From Cerrena zonata (taxonomy: Eukaryota; Basidiomycota; Agaricomycetes; Polyporales; Cerrenaceae): a stretch of 64,000 bases of DNA. The DNA lies in the NCBI GenBank assembly GCA_038087015.1, contig JASBNA010000044.1:62001-126000 (forward strand), written 5' to 3'. A program made the position numbers and the translations under genes. This document shows positions 35,912 through 46,200 of this stretch, one piece after another. Within the stretch, counting starts at the first letter, position 1. Each line of letters starts with the position of its first letter. The notes under the pieces were generated by a model. It ran no database searches and was not told where the DNA came from. It saw only the letters and a list, made by a program, of their open reading frames with translations.

Positions 35912-36775
35912 ATGTCGGCCATTTATAAAGCTTTGCAAGGTAAAAGCAGTAAAGAACAATCGGATAAGACCAAACATATTAACAGACAAAGACTTCTTGT
36001 TATTTCGTCTCGTGGGGTTACTTATCGTCACCGTCATCTTATTAATGATTTAACATCATTATTACCCCATTCCAGAAAAGAACCAAAATTTGATTCCAAA
36101 AAAAACTTATACCAGTTAAATGAAGTTGCAGAGTTATATAATTGTAATAACATTTTCTTTTTCGAGCTGAGAAAACATCAAGATTTATATTTATGGATTC
36201 TGAAACCACCAAATGGTCCTACTTTAAAATTTCATATTCAAAATTTACATACTTACGATGAGTTGAATTTCACTGGTAATTGTTTAAAAGGTTCAAGACC
36301 AATCTTAAGTTTTGATAAATCTTTCAATAATCTGGATCATCATCGTTTATTAAAAGAATTATTCACTCATTGTTTTGGGGTTCCTCCAAACGCAAGAAAA
36401 TCAAAACCTTTTATTGATCATGTCATGACTTTCAGTATTGTTGATAATAAAATTTGGGTTCGTAATTATCAAATTAATGAAACCGAAAACTTAAAAGAAA
36501 ATAAGGATATTAATATCGATGATGAATTATCTCTCGTTGAAATTGGTCCTAGATTTGTTTTAACCTTAATTACAATCTTAGAAGGCTCTTTTGGTGGTCC
36601 AAAAATTTATGAAAATAAAGAATACGTTAGTCCTAATTTCATTAGAGCTCAAGTTAAACAACAAGCTGCTGATCAAGCTAAAGCTAGACATACTGCTGCT
36701 TTAGAAAGTAAAATTAAAAAGAGAAATAATGTCTTAAAAGCTGATCCTTTATCAAATGATTCTCTCTTCAAATAA
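35912..36775 (+). CDS. BRX1: Ribosome biogenesis factor Brx1 (BRIX domain)
   Basis: An intact 287-residue protein. The BRIX domain spans about residues 28-225, with LLVISSRGVTYRHRHLINDL, DLYLWI-x-KPPNGPT, FTGNCLKGSRPILSFD and GVPPNARKSKPFIDHVMTFS. Brx1 is a nucleolar 60S assembly factor that works with Ebp2 on domain I of 25S rRNA. Two CTG codons at 86 (FFE-x-RK) and 97 (WI-x-KPPNGP) sit where relatives have small residues or Ser; at 97 both yeast and human have Ser. This is good evidence for CUG=Ser. The promoter carries RRPE and PAC. Confidence 0.97.
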   Translation: MSAIYKALQGKSSKEQSDKTKHINRQRLLVISSRGVTYRHRHLINDLTSLLPHSRKEPKFDSKKNLYQLNEVAELYNCNNIFFFELRKHQDLYLWILKPPNGPTLKFHIQNLHTYDELNFTGNCLKGSRPILSFDKSFNNLDHHRLLKELFTHCFGVPPNARKSKPFIDHVMTFSIVDNKIWVRNYQINETENLKENKDINIDDELSLVEIGPRFVLTLITILEGSFGGPKIYENKEYVSPNFIRAQVKQQAADQAKARHTAALESKIKKRNNVLKADPLSNDSLFK

Positions 36776-37108
36776 GTGTATATCTACTTCATCCATTAAT
36801 ATATCTGTATCCATTACTACTCATGTATCTATTCATGTATCTATATATATCTATATATATCTATATATATCTATATATATCTATATATTGTTGATTGAAA
36901 ACGGTCGCGTTTGGGGCAAAAAGGTACATCATAGCCTTTTTTTTTTCTCCATCAATTACTTCACCAACTACTATTTCGTCATCTTATTGTCGAGTGTTTA
37001 CGTTTCTATTATTATAGTATCCCCCTTCGTCATCATCTGTCAATTACTTATAATCGTTCATTTTGTTTACCTCAAACCATCTCTTCTTTAACTAATCAAT
37101 GAATTAAT
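36776..37108. other. BRX1-rhomboid intergenic region with (CTATATATAT)n
   Basis: 333 bp. About five tandem copies of a 10-bp unit CTATATATAT lie at 36841-36888. No gene was recognised. Confidence 0.7.
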
Positions 37109-39022
37109 ATGTATAATAACTTTACCAAGTTCCCTCAAGGACCAAATCCCCAATTTGCAAATAGTGCTCATTCGAGTGCTCAGAATAGTCCAAATTTTAG
37201 AAGTGAATTCTTATCAAATGCAAATGCTTCTTCAGATTCGGTAAATCATCATCATCAACATCATCCAAATGATAATATCGACGTAGATGACTCTTTCACT
37301 TTTAATACTCCTCCCAATAATAATTTCACCTTCACTCAACCGTATCTGCCTTTGAAAAATTCTTCTACAACTTCAAATCCTTTGAAAAAATCTTCTTCGG
37401 CCAACGTGAATGATTATGAATTATCGAGTTTAAATCGTAATCAAAATCCTTTTGGTGATGATGGTGGTTATTTACCTCAATCAGATCCAAGATACAGTGC
37501 TGCTCCTTCAAATCCTTTCGCTCAGCCAGCTATACCTGATAAAAGATTCGATCCTGGTAATAGAGAATTACCCCTTCCTCCTCCTTCTGCTGAACAATTA
37601 GAACATGAAAAATTGAAAAAAAATGAAAAAAATCGTTTAAAACAAATTAGAAGACATCCTAGATTTCACTATACCAAATTACCTTATTTTACAATGATGG
37701 TTACTTTGATTCAAGTAATTGTCTTCATAGTTGAATTAGTGAAAATGTCCAGTCTAACCGGATCGGCTTTTCAAACAAAACCTTACTTTAATCCAATGTT
37801 AGGTCCTTCAACTTATGTTTTAATTAATATGGGTGCTCGTTATGTTCCTTGTATGCATAAAATTACTAATATTACAGACGACTTAACTATCAATTTCCCT
37901 TGTCCAAACTCAACTCTGATCGAGACAAACGTTTGTTCTTTAAATGAATTATGTGGTCTTGATGGTTTACCTATCCATAATGATGCTTATCAACCAGATC
38001 AATGGTATAGAATTATAACTCCAATTTTTTTACACGCTGGGTTTTTACATATCATTTTCAATCTTTTACTTCAAGTTACCATGGGTGCAACTATAGAAAG
38101 AGCTATAGGTTCTATCAAATATTTCGTAATTTATCTTGCAAGTGGTATCGGTGGGTTTTTATTAGGTGCTAATTTCTCTCCTAATGGTATGGCTTCAACT
38201 GGTGCTTCAGGTTCCTTATTTGGTATTATGGCAACTAATATAATTCTTTTTGTTTTTAGTGGTCGTAAAAATCATAATTTATATGGTACCAATCATTATG
38301 CTCTATTTATTTTTATAATGATTGGTGAAATAATTATCTCCTTGGTCTTGGGTCTTTTGCCAGGACTTGATAATTTTAGTCATATTGGTGGTTTCGCTTG
38401 TGGTTTATTATTAGCGGTCTTACTTTTACCTGATCCCTTCTTTTGTTATCAAGATGGTATCATTACTTATAACGCTCATGATGGTACCATGCAACAATTC
38501 TTAAATAATTGGAACCCTATGCATAATTTCGAAGATAAAATTCCAGTAAGAGTTTACTGCTGGTTTAGCGCTCGTGTGGTTGCTTTAGTTTTATTCATCT
38601 TATATTACGCTATGTTGGCTAAAAACTTTTTCACCCAAAAGCTGAGACCGTTAAGTGATACCTGTAAATGGTGTAAATATATTAATTGCATTCCAGTCCA
38701 TGGCTGGTGTGAAATTGGTCAAGTTTCTGTGGATGATACTACAACTACTCCTTCTTCTACTTCAAACTCAAACGAAACTGGCTCTTCTCAGGGCCTTCAA
38801 GGAATCAAAAATCAAAAGAGAAGTAGAAACTACCAGCAAGAGAAGTTGGCTGCAAACGCTCATGCCTTTCAATCATCCATCGAAAATGATTATATCGTCC
38901 ATAAACAAATCAATTCGGGTCATTCATTCGTTAATGATCAAAACTCAGGACTTGGTCTTGGATTTTGCTTCATTATTGCATTTTTCACCTATAGATTTTA
39001 CAAACAAAAAAATATCCTTTAG
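37109..39022 (+). CDS. Rhomboid-family intramembrane serine protease
   Basis: A 637-residue polytopic protein. A long cytosolic N-terminus of about 190 residues (Asn/Ser/Pro-rich, with an HHHQHH stretch) precedes the first membrane helix (YFTMMVTLIQVIVFIVELV). The rhomboid core shows HAGFLHIIFN, the catalytic Ser367 in GASGSLFG and catalytic His425 in HIGGFACGLLLA. A cysteine-containing C-terminal loop and a final hydrophobic segment (FCFIIAFFTYRFY) follow. The size and INMGARYVPCM segment resemble the larger secretory-pathway rhomboids of fungi and plants rather than the short Golgi Rbd2 or mitochondrial Pcp1. The substrate is unknown. The frame is intact, with the start at ATG 37109. Confidence 0.93.
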   Translation: MYNNFTKFPQGPNPQFANSAHSSAQNSPNFRSEFLSNANASSDSVNHHHQHHPNDNIDVDDSFTFNTPPNNNFTFTQPYLPLKNSSTTSNPLKKSSSANVNDYELSSLNRNQNPFGDDGGYLPQSDPRYSAAPSNPFAQPAIPDKRFDPGNRELPLPPPSAEQLEHEKLKKNEKNRLKQIRRHPRFHYTKLPYFTMMVTLIQVIVFIVELVKMSSLTGSAFQTKPYFNPMLGPSTYVLINMGARYVPCMHKITNITDDLTINFPCPNSTLIETNVCSLNELCGLDGLPIHNDAYQPDQWYRIITPIFLHAGFLHIIFNLLLQVTMGATIERAIGSIKYFVIYLASGIGGFLLGANFSPNGMASTGASGSLFGIMATNIILFVFSGRKNHNLYGTNHYALFIFIMIGEIIISLVLGLLPGLDNFSHIGGFACGLLLAVLLLPDPFFCYQDGIITYNAHDGTMQQFLNNWNPMHNFEDKIPVRVYCWFSARVVALVLFILYYAMLAKNFFTQKLRPLSDTCKWCKYINCIPVHGWCEIGQVSVDDTTTTPSSTSNSNETGSSQGLQGIKNQKRSRNYQQEKLAANAHAFQSSIENDYIVHKQINSGHSFVNDQNSGLGLGFCFIIAFFTYRFYKQKNIL

Positions 39023-39986
39023 CATTTTCACCTTTACTTCATCTATTCGTTTTTTTTTTTTTTTTTGCATTATTTCATCTACCACTGATGAACTTTATAT
39101 ATCTAATGACTCATGATAAACATTTAATCATTTGTAGGTGACCAGTCTGTGTTGTTTCGATTTACTAAATTGCATCGTCATAAGAAGTAGTTTACAACTT
39201 ACTAAGCATGATTTCGGAGTAAAAAGGTTTTATTTGGTACGGCTTTTGTATGAATTTAACTGCTCAAGATATCACTTTATAAGCGACTTTGCAGAGATTC
39301 AAAGCCAGATCAAAGTATCCACGAAATATTTCACTGAAAATTATCTTGCTAACCTATAGCCCCTTATAAATCTTGAAGAGGTTGTACATCACAAAACCAG
39401 ATTCACTAGATACTTATCCTTCATGGGCTTATTCAACTGAAACAGCTATTCTTATGCAAGTACAACGAAAGAATATTTCAATGACGTCCAATACATTTTA
39501 TTCAACATTCTTTGATTCAATTTGGTCGTTTTTTCATTGTCGGTGCCATCCATGAAGACAAGGTATCCCCTTAATAATATTCTGGTTCTCCAATAGGTCT
39601 CTCTCTCTCAAACTTCATAACGGCTAAGTACCATATTTAAGGCTAGAAGATAATCACCGAGTATGTGAGTAAACGTAGTCATCAAGTTAATACTGAAGAT
39701 AGACAATGAAATTAAATTTTTGTTTGAGATAATGTAGTACACTACAGCCATAAGACATTCAATGCTTTAATTGCGACTTTCAATACAGCCGATTGGAATG
39801 GCTTCAACGAAGTAATTATTTACTAATAAATCAAGTTTTGCGGCCAATGGTGTTTTTTGCACCAATTTCAAGTTGTGAGTAAGTGAGAAATCAGTCAAAA
39901 AAAACAATTTTTCGAGATTTTTATGAAAAATTGACTTTTTTCACAGAAAACAGTCAATTACTTTCTTATAATAATCACGTTAAAAG
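39023..39986. other. Intergenic region between rhomboid gene and HUB1
   Basis: 964 bp. A T-run of about 17 lies at 39050-39066. Small open frames at 39138-39359 and 39373-39555 have no recognisable product. I see no RNA gene. Confidence 0.5.
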
Positions 39987-40214
39987 ATGAGTATGATAGA
40001 AGTCGAAGCAAATGATAGGCTTGGGAAGAAGATCAAGGTCAAGTGCCTTCCTTCGGATACCATTGGTGATTTGAAAAAGATTATTGGATTACAAATTGGA
40101 ACTTCCCATGAGAAATTAGTTTTGAAAAAAGGTTATCAAGTATTCAAGGATCATATATCGTTAGATGACTATGAGGTACATGATGGGTTTAATTTTGAGT
40201 TATACTACGGCTAG
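39987..40214 (+). CDS. HUB1: Ubiquitin-like modifier Hub1 (UBL5)
   Basis: A 75-residue protein containing the highly conserved Hub1 core: [24 protein letters not shown], and [22 protein letters not shown]. Hub1 binds the spliceosomal protein Snu66 non-covalently and tunes alternative 5' splice-site choice. It ends with the usual Tyr-Tyr pair, but the last residue is Gly instead of the more common hydrophobic or polar residue. Translation could begin at either Met1 or Met3; Met3 would give the canonical 73 residues. Intact, no intron. Confidence 0.96.
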   Translation: MSMIEVEANDRLGKKIKVKCLPSDTIGDLKKIIGLQIGTSHEKLVLKKGYQVFKDHISLDDYEVHDGFNFELYYG

Positions 40215-40378
40215 AGTTTTGTTTAATTGTATATTAATGAATGAAACGACATGAAAAGAAATTAAGATATGCGTGTAGAGGAAATGAAAGTAATAATACA
40301 AGCCAACGAATGAAAAAAACGGGACATGAATAATGCAAAAAGAATGCTGAATGAATCTTGGGTCATAAGGGAAGAAGG

Positions 40379-41481
40379 CTATAAGAAATAGTCAATATAT
40401 TGTCTATTGGGTTTCTCCTGGAAGAAGCTTTGGAAAATGTCTCTTTCACCAGTGTTATTATCGATTGAATTGATACCATTAACACTCTTACCACTGGAAG
40501 TATCTTCGTTATTTTCTGGAGAGGCTTCAAAAACATTGAAGTATTGGCCTGGTAGCACACCTTGTTTATTTACTTTACCTTTCAATCCATTAGAATCTGA
40601 TTCTTTACTCAGGTAATTTGAGCTTAAAATTTCCAAAACACTAGCCTTATTACCACACCTATAGCAGTAATTTGGAGCAGACCACACTGTTAGACACTTG
40701 CCTTGCCAGTAACTAACGTAGCCCTCATTACACAATTGATGGGCTCGAATTAATTGTACTAAATCATTATCATGACAAAATTTTTGCATAACGTCATAGC
40801 CAAATAAATAACCTGCACCTCTTGGAGATAATTTAAATCCATAATTTCTGGATCAGGGTCCGACCAGACCAAGTCTGCCATGATACCATCGTGAGGAACT
40901 TCTTTTAAGCGATCAACGGTTCTAATTTGATCTAATTGTTGACAACTTGGTGATAATCCACCATGAGTAGCAAAAATTTTCCCATCTATAGTAGCACCCA
41001 ATGGTAAATAATCAAATAAATCAGTTATGTAGGACCAAACTTCAATCGACCCATTATATTTACTTAAAACTTCAGAATAAAACCCATAATTGGTTGTAAT
41101 TGTTCTCGATTCATGATTACCACGAATTAAGAAAATTCGTTCAGGATACCTTAATTTCAAAACAATCAATAAAGAAATTGTTTCCACAGAATAGTATCCT
41201 CTATCAACGTAATCACCTAGAAATAAATAATTGGTATTAGGTGGTGATCCACCAATTTGAAAAATCTCTAAAAGATCATGATACTGCCCATGAATGTCCC
41301 CCACAACCGTTATGGGTGATTGGAGTGGCATGATATTGGGGACTGCCAACAACTGACTTTTCAAAGTATGACATAATTGCTGAATAGTATCTGACGGTAA
41401 AATCTTGGGAGGTTTATGTTCTAAAAGTTGTTCTAAACAATAATCCAAATCAGTAGTAGGAATCCTGAATGGAACTGTCAT
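40379..41481 (-). CDS. PPG1: PP2A-like protein phosphatase Ppg1 (one frameshift)
   Basis: Repaired length is 367 residues. Metal-site motifs are present: [29 protein letters not shown], and HGGLSPS. The segment following the break is [14 protein letters not shown], and the C-terminus ends DYFL like PP2A-type catalytic subunits. [14 protein letters not shown] and [15 protein letters not shown] place it in the Ppg1 branch (Far-complex partner, Atg32 dephosphorylation in S. cerevisiae) rather than Sit4 or Pph21. One base is missing in the T-run at 40832-40834 (A on the coding strand). The start is the ATG at 41481. Confidence 0.92.
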
Positions 41482-41945
41482 TTTGTAGAATTATTTTCAA
41501 TCTTGTTGGTTCCACCAAAAAAAACAACATCTGCTTATATCCAGATAGTTGTACTGCTTGTTTTGATTCTAACAAACTATGCTGTTAATATTATTGTGTT
41601 ATATTTAATCGATCCGAATATATGAGTCGAGAGATAGATAATCGCGATCTGATCAGCGTTTGTGTCCGATTTAACTGGAAAAGTATACCAATGCAGCCAA
41701 GGGTAGGGTGTGGTACCGGATCAAAGTCAAATCCCTTCTTCAAATCGAATATAACTTGATGTTATTTAGTTTAATTACTCGACTAACGATGAATTTTTTC
41801 AGTTTTTTTAATTCTAAATTTTTTTTTTTTTCTTTCAATAGCAGAAATTGTTCAAAAAAATTCTCACTTACTAAAAGAATACGATTAAAAGATACTTGAT
41901 ACGATTAAAATACATATATTGAAGTCTATAATTTGAGAAAAGAGT
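41482..41945. other. Intergenic region between PPG1 and ARG8
   Basis: 464 bp with T-runs at 41819-41831 and A/T-rich sequence, holding the PPG1 promoter and the ARG8 3' end. No gene was recognised. Confidence 0.5.
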
Positions 41946-43334
41946 TTAGTTTTTGGTCAGGGGGTCTTCAATCTTGTATTTGGCCAAACTATCGTCAAGA
42001 CATTTGGTTAGAATGTTGAGACCGTCTTGAATTACGTCATCCGGGATGTTCAAAGCAGGAACGAGTCTAATGACGTTCATACCAGCCGTAATCACGAGTA
42101 AACCGTGTTGTCTACACTGGGACACGATACTGGCGATATCGACGTTTTCTTTGAATTGAATACCCATCAATAAACCTTTACCTTTAACTGAAGTAATGAT
42201 ATTTGGATAATTTTCAGCGATTGCAGTTAATTTTTTATTAAATTTTTCAGCCTTTTGATTAACTGATTCCAAAAACTCTGGTTTACTTATTTTATCAACA
42301 ACGTAAGAACCAATCTTAGCACCCAATGGATTACCACCATAAGTAGTACCATGATCACCGACATTTAAAGATTTTTCAATTTTTTCACTGATCATGGTTG
42401 CACCAATTGGGAAACCATTACCCAAGGCTTTAGCCATGGTTAAAATATCTGGATGAGCTTCCTGTGGGAGATCACAATGAGCCCATAATTTACCGGTACG
42501 TCCTAAACCACATTGAATTTCGTCATAGATTAATACAACATCATTTTCATCACATAACTTTCTCAATGCAACCAAGAATTCAGCATCGACTGGGGTAACT
42601 CCACCTTCACCTTGAATTGGTTCAATGATAACGGCACAGGTTTTATCCTTTTTCATTAACGTTTCCACGCTTTTGATATCATTAATATCAGCTACTTGGA
42701 CTCCTGGAATCAAAGGAGCAAAAGGAGCTTGATATTTAGGATTTGGTGTCACTGATAATGCCCCCATTGATCTACCGTGGAAAGAATTATTGAATGTGAT
42801 TATTTCAGTTTTTTCTTCATTAATATTCTTACCGTGTTTTCTGGCAAACTTCAATGCAGCTTCATTGGCTTCAGTACCTGAGTTACATAAGAACACTCTT
42901 TGTGCATCTTTCATTCCTCCAGCTTGTAATGTTTTATGAACCAACTTTGACAGTAATTCTCCAGCAGGAAGATTATAATATAAGTTAGAACAATGAATCA
43001 ATGTTTTGGCTTGTTCACTAATGATATTAGTAATTTCAGGATCTGAATGTCCCAAACACGTTACTGCAATACCTGCAGTAAAATCAATGTATTGGCGATT
43101 TTCCAAATCATACAAATGTGACCCTTTCCCATGGGTGATAACAACATTAGGACGAGCATAAGTGGTGGCAGTGTATGGCTTGGTAATGGTATTGATATAC
43201 TGACCAGTATGAGATTCTTCTGTAGCATCGGGAATACCAGTAGACGAATTAAAGACTCTGGTAGTGGTAGAGAAACATTGCTTTGAACCAACTAATCTAG
43301 TTCTTAAACATTTAGCACTAATTGATCTAATCAT
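41946..43334 (-). CDS. ARG8: Mitochondrial acetylornithine aminotransferase Arg8
   Basis: 462 residues from the ATG at 43334; the frame stays open upstream to a GTG, but no earlier ATG exists. The first 30 residues (MIRSISAKCLRTRLVGSKQC) form a basic, acid-free mitochondrial presequence. PLP-aminotransferase class III motifs include NSGTEANEAALKFAR, FNNSFHGRSMGALSVT, EPIQGEGGV, LIYDEIQCGLGRTG and the PLP lysine in MAKALGNGFPIGA. Arg8 converts N-acetylglutamate semialdehyde to N-acetylornithine in arginine synthesis. The frame is intact. Confidence 0.96.
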   Translation of the reverse strand: MIRSISAKCLRTRLVGSKQCFSTTTRVFNSSTGIPDATEESHTGQYINTITKPYTATTYARPNVVITHGKGSHLYDLENRQYIDFTAGIAVTCLGHSDPEITNIISEQAKTLIHCSNLYYNLPAGELLSKLVHKTLQAGGMKDAQRVFLCNSGTEANEAALKFARKHGKNINEEKTEIITFNNSFHGRSMGALSVTPNPKYQAPFAPLIPGVQVADINDIKSVETLMKKDKTCAVIIEPIQGEGGVTPVDAEFLVALRKLCDENDVVLIYDEIQCGLGRTGKLWAHCDLPQEAHPDILTMAKALGNGFPIGATMISEKIEKSLNVGDHGTTYGGNPLGAKIGSYVVDKISKPEFLESVNQKAEKFNKKLTAIAENYPNIITSVKGKGLLMGIQFKENVDIASIVSQCRQHGLLVITAGMNVIRLVPALNIPDDVIQDGLNILTKCLDDSLAKYKIEDPLTKN

Positions 43335-43652
43335 AACGCAAATTCTTGTACTTTTTGATAATTTCACTAGTTCACTTCGCAGTAAAATATTCCAATCACT
43401 TATCGATAAGCCAACAACCCAATTATAAAGCTTTCGAGGTTGTTATTTGCAAGAAAGTTGGTTTAAATAGTTTTCCCAGAAAAAGAATGGGATTTCATTG
43501 AAAATTTTCACACCGCGGGTGTCAGAGAATTAGTCATAGAATTACCTAATCCGGAAGAGCACTGAGACTCCGGCAGACGAATTTGCAATAATTTATTCTA
43601 TTTTACAACTAATATATATAGATATATATACCGAATATATGAGGTTTGAGGG
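43335..43652. promoter_or_regulatory. ARG8 upstream region
   Basis: 318 bp between ARG8 and ZRG17 (both minus). It includes GAGACTCCGGCAGAC at 43564-43578, an exact match to a sequence upstream of RIB3. A sequence ATGACTAA (minus strand, around 43531-43538) is one base off a Gcn4-type site. No gene was seen. Confidence 0.4.
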
Positions 43653-45818
43653 CTAGATACGAGTGGTGTCGATTGTGATTTCGATGTTGCTGGTTTTCCC
43701 CGTGTAGTCGGCTTTTTCCAAGCAAGATTTTACAAGTCTGTTAACTTCGAATCTTAATCTTGACTCATCGTCGACGTTAGCATTCTTCATTGTAATTTTA
43801 ATTCCAATGACGAAGAGCTGGTAGTTGAATTTGGTAATGAATAGTTTCTCTAAATTGTAGGTTTGCTTATAGCAATCCAAAGTTAAGATCTTGTCGATGA
43901 TGGAAGATTTCAAATTATGATAATCATAATCCGAATGAGGGTATGATAATAAAAGAATACTGCCCAACGATTTGACTAGCTTCCATCCACTAAAACACAA
44001 AAGCAGAGCAACAGCCAAAGTAGTAACCTCATCGATGTCGAAGCCAATTTCCGATACAAAGGACACTGGTAAAAGGGGGGATACCACTAAATAAAAGGCG
44101 TAGAGTAATGTCAATAATCTAGTTGGATTTTTGGATAAGTAATACCACCAGCCTTCTAGCTTACTGAAAAGGGAGTCATGTTCAGCTTTCTTAGAATCAT
44201 CTTCGTCAAGTAGACCACCTTTCCCTTTAGTTAATTTATCAATTTTAGAGTTAGTATTAGGGGTTTGGTTATCAGTTGAAGAAATCATTTCTCCAATTCT
44301 ATCCAGAGAATATATATATTTTGAAGTGATTAGTGTAACCCCAACCACTAAGAATAACACAAATTGATAAATGATCCAATTAGTTTCATCACCATCATGA
44401 TCTCCATGAATGTGATGAGACAGATGTTGTTCATTTTGATCAGCATCTACCACCACCAAGTTAATAACGAATTCTTCCAAAAAATGACTCACAAGATCAC
44501 AACCCACCATAATTAATGAAGCACTAAGAGCAAAACCTACCAAGACTTCCAAACGACCCAAACCGAAAGGATATGCAATCGATGAATTATTCCAAACCTC
44601 AAAGTTGGACATTATATCAACGAAGACAATGATGAGGGAGCCCAAAGAGTCATAAAAAACCAAATGGGCCAATGTTGAAAATGAAGGAAGTTTAAAATGA
44701 TAACCAACCAAGAAAACAATAACCGATAGGAAAAAGTGGCAAGATGAAAACCCTAATTTGAGTTTCTGATGGGGTTTAATCGAGCCTAAAGATTCGGTAA
44801 AATTAGGAATGGGGTACAGATCAGGAATTGCTGCTTGTTGATTATTCACCACCAAAGCTGGCGGTGGTTCTTGGAATAAATTCATCGAAACAGAAGAATG
44901 TTTATATTTATGACCTTTTCTATGAGCAGGCTTTACTGACAAGGATCCATTCGAATTATTATTATGCATCATAACTTCTTGAGGTTTGAAATTGAAAGGC
45001 AGGTATTTCACCTGGCGAGTTTGATCTTCTTACTGGAGATTTTGATCTGAATTGACGGCCAGATCTTGAAGGAGACGTAGACCTAGTGGGTGAATTATTT
45101 CTGGAAGGAAGATTACTGATGGATCCATTTGAAGTAGGCATATAATTAGTTCGACCAGAAAAGTGCATCGAGTTTCTTGCTCTAGGATTATTATTCTGTA
45201 TCGGAGATTGGATAGGACTGCCATGTTCTGAAATTGGATAGTGATTGGAGTCCATCATGAAAATCGCAGACTTTGGTCTTGGACGGGAAGCTCTAGAATT
45301 GGCCGATGCAGAGGGTTGGGTAATTGGAGAATTAGTTAGAGAAGAGTTAGGAGTATCTTCTACGATGCAGAGGAGCTCCTCCTATACCATTCGAAAGCCC
45401 AACGGGACTATACGGCATTGAAGGTGTGTTAGCAGAAAACGTATTGTAAGTTGGGGTAATTGGAGATCCATTCATATTCAGGAATGTAGAATAATTCAAT
45501 GCTAATGGAGGTGGAGGTCCAACAGAGTTTGATTCCGGTTCTGGCAAAGACTCTGATGAAAAATTAGTACTAGATAGATACCTTCAAATCTGGTGGCTGT
45601 TTAAAAGAATCCTTCAAGTCATTATCATTAGTAGCAGTAGTAATACCGTTTTGATAACGGGATTTTGATGCAATTGATGACTCCATCATCTTCTGCTCTT
45701 CTTCTGACTCAACATCAGAGCCTTCTGATACCACTGCTTCATTCATTTCTTCAACATGAATCGATGGACCTCGATTATAACCATTAAAGTTATTTTCTTT
45801 ATCGAAATCCGAACCCAT
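43653..45818 (-). CDS. ZRG17: Zinc transporter Zrg17-like, cation diffusion facilitator (three frameshifts)
   Basis: Repaired length is 720 residues from the ATG at 45818. The N-terminal 270 residues are Ser/Pro-rich with SPTRSTSPSRS-type repeats. A CDF membrane domain follows, with helices such as FFLSVIVFLVGYHF, VFYDSLGSLIIVFVDIM and FALSASLIMVGCDLVSHFL. A His-rich loop (HLSHHIHGDHDGD) comes next, then a C-terminal cytosolic domain. Zrg17 forms a heterodimer with Msc2 to bring zinc into the ER. The YDSLGSL helix replaces the usual HxxxD metal site of helix II, in keeping with a non-catalytic partner. One extra base each at about 45573-45578, 45358-45366 and 45011-45012 splits the frame. Confidence 0.85.
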
Positions 45819-46200
45819 TTTCCTAGGTTTTTCAAAAAGGTTTTATCTTCTATTCAAAACAGGTTCCGTTCGTATTCTGGAGGTTGCGCTTCGTGCTGCA
45901 GTACTAGGTTAGACGAGAAAGAACTTGCTGCTTTTGTGGGTTTGCTAAGTTGACCACAATCAAATAAATAAAGACCGTATGGATTCAAAATTAAATGAAA
46001 ATATAAACAATTTCAAAGCTCTGTACCTTTTTACCCTGACGTGTTCCATCAAAATTATAAAGGGACAAAAGGGTAAAGTATAGGGAAGCGAGCGAAAAAA
46101 AAAAACTTGTTTTTTTTTTTTTTTCTACTATGGGGTAAGATATTTTGCAACTGAAAAAATTTAAATTTACAAGAGTACTATTTATGCTATACCCAAAGGT
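45819..46200. other. Intergenic region between ZRG17 and MED12
   Basis: 382 bp containing A- and T-runs at 46096-46124. It holds the ZRG17 promoter and the MED12 3' end. No gene was recognised. Confidence 0.5.

Noticed and set aside
38655..39116. 153-residue open frame overlapping the rhomboid C-terminus
   Set aside because: Shadow frame of a well-supported gene, without its own conserved features.
39138..39555. Two small open frames between the rhomboid gene and HUB1
   Set aside because: Neither gives a recognisable protein, and the second uses a non-ATG start.
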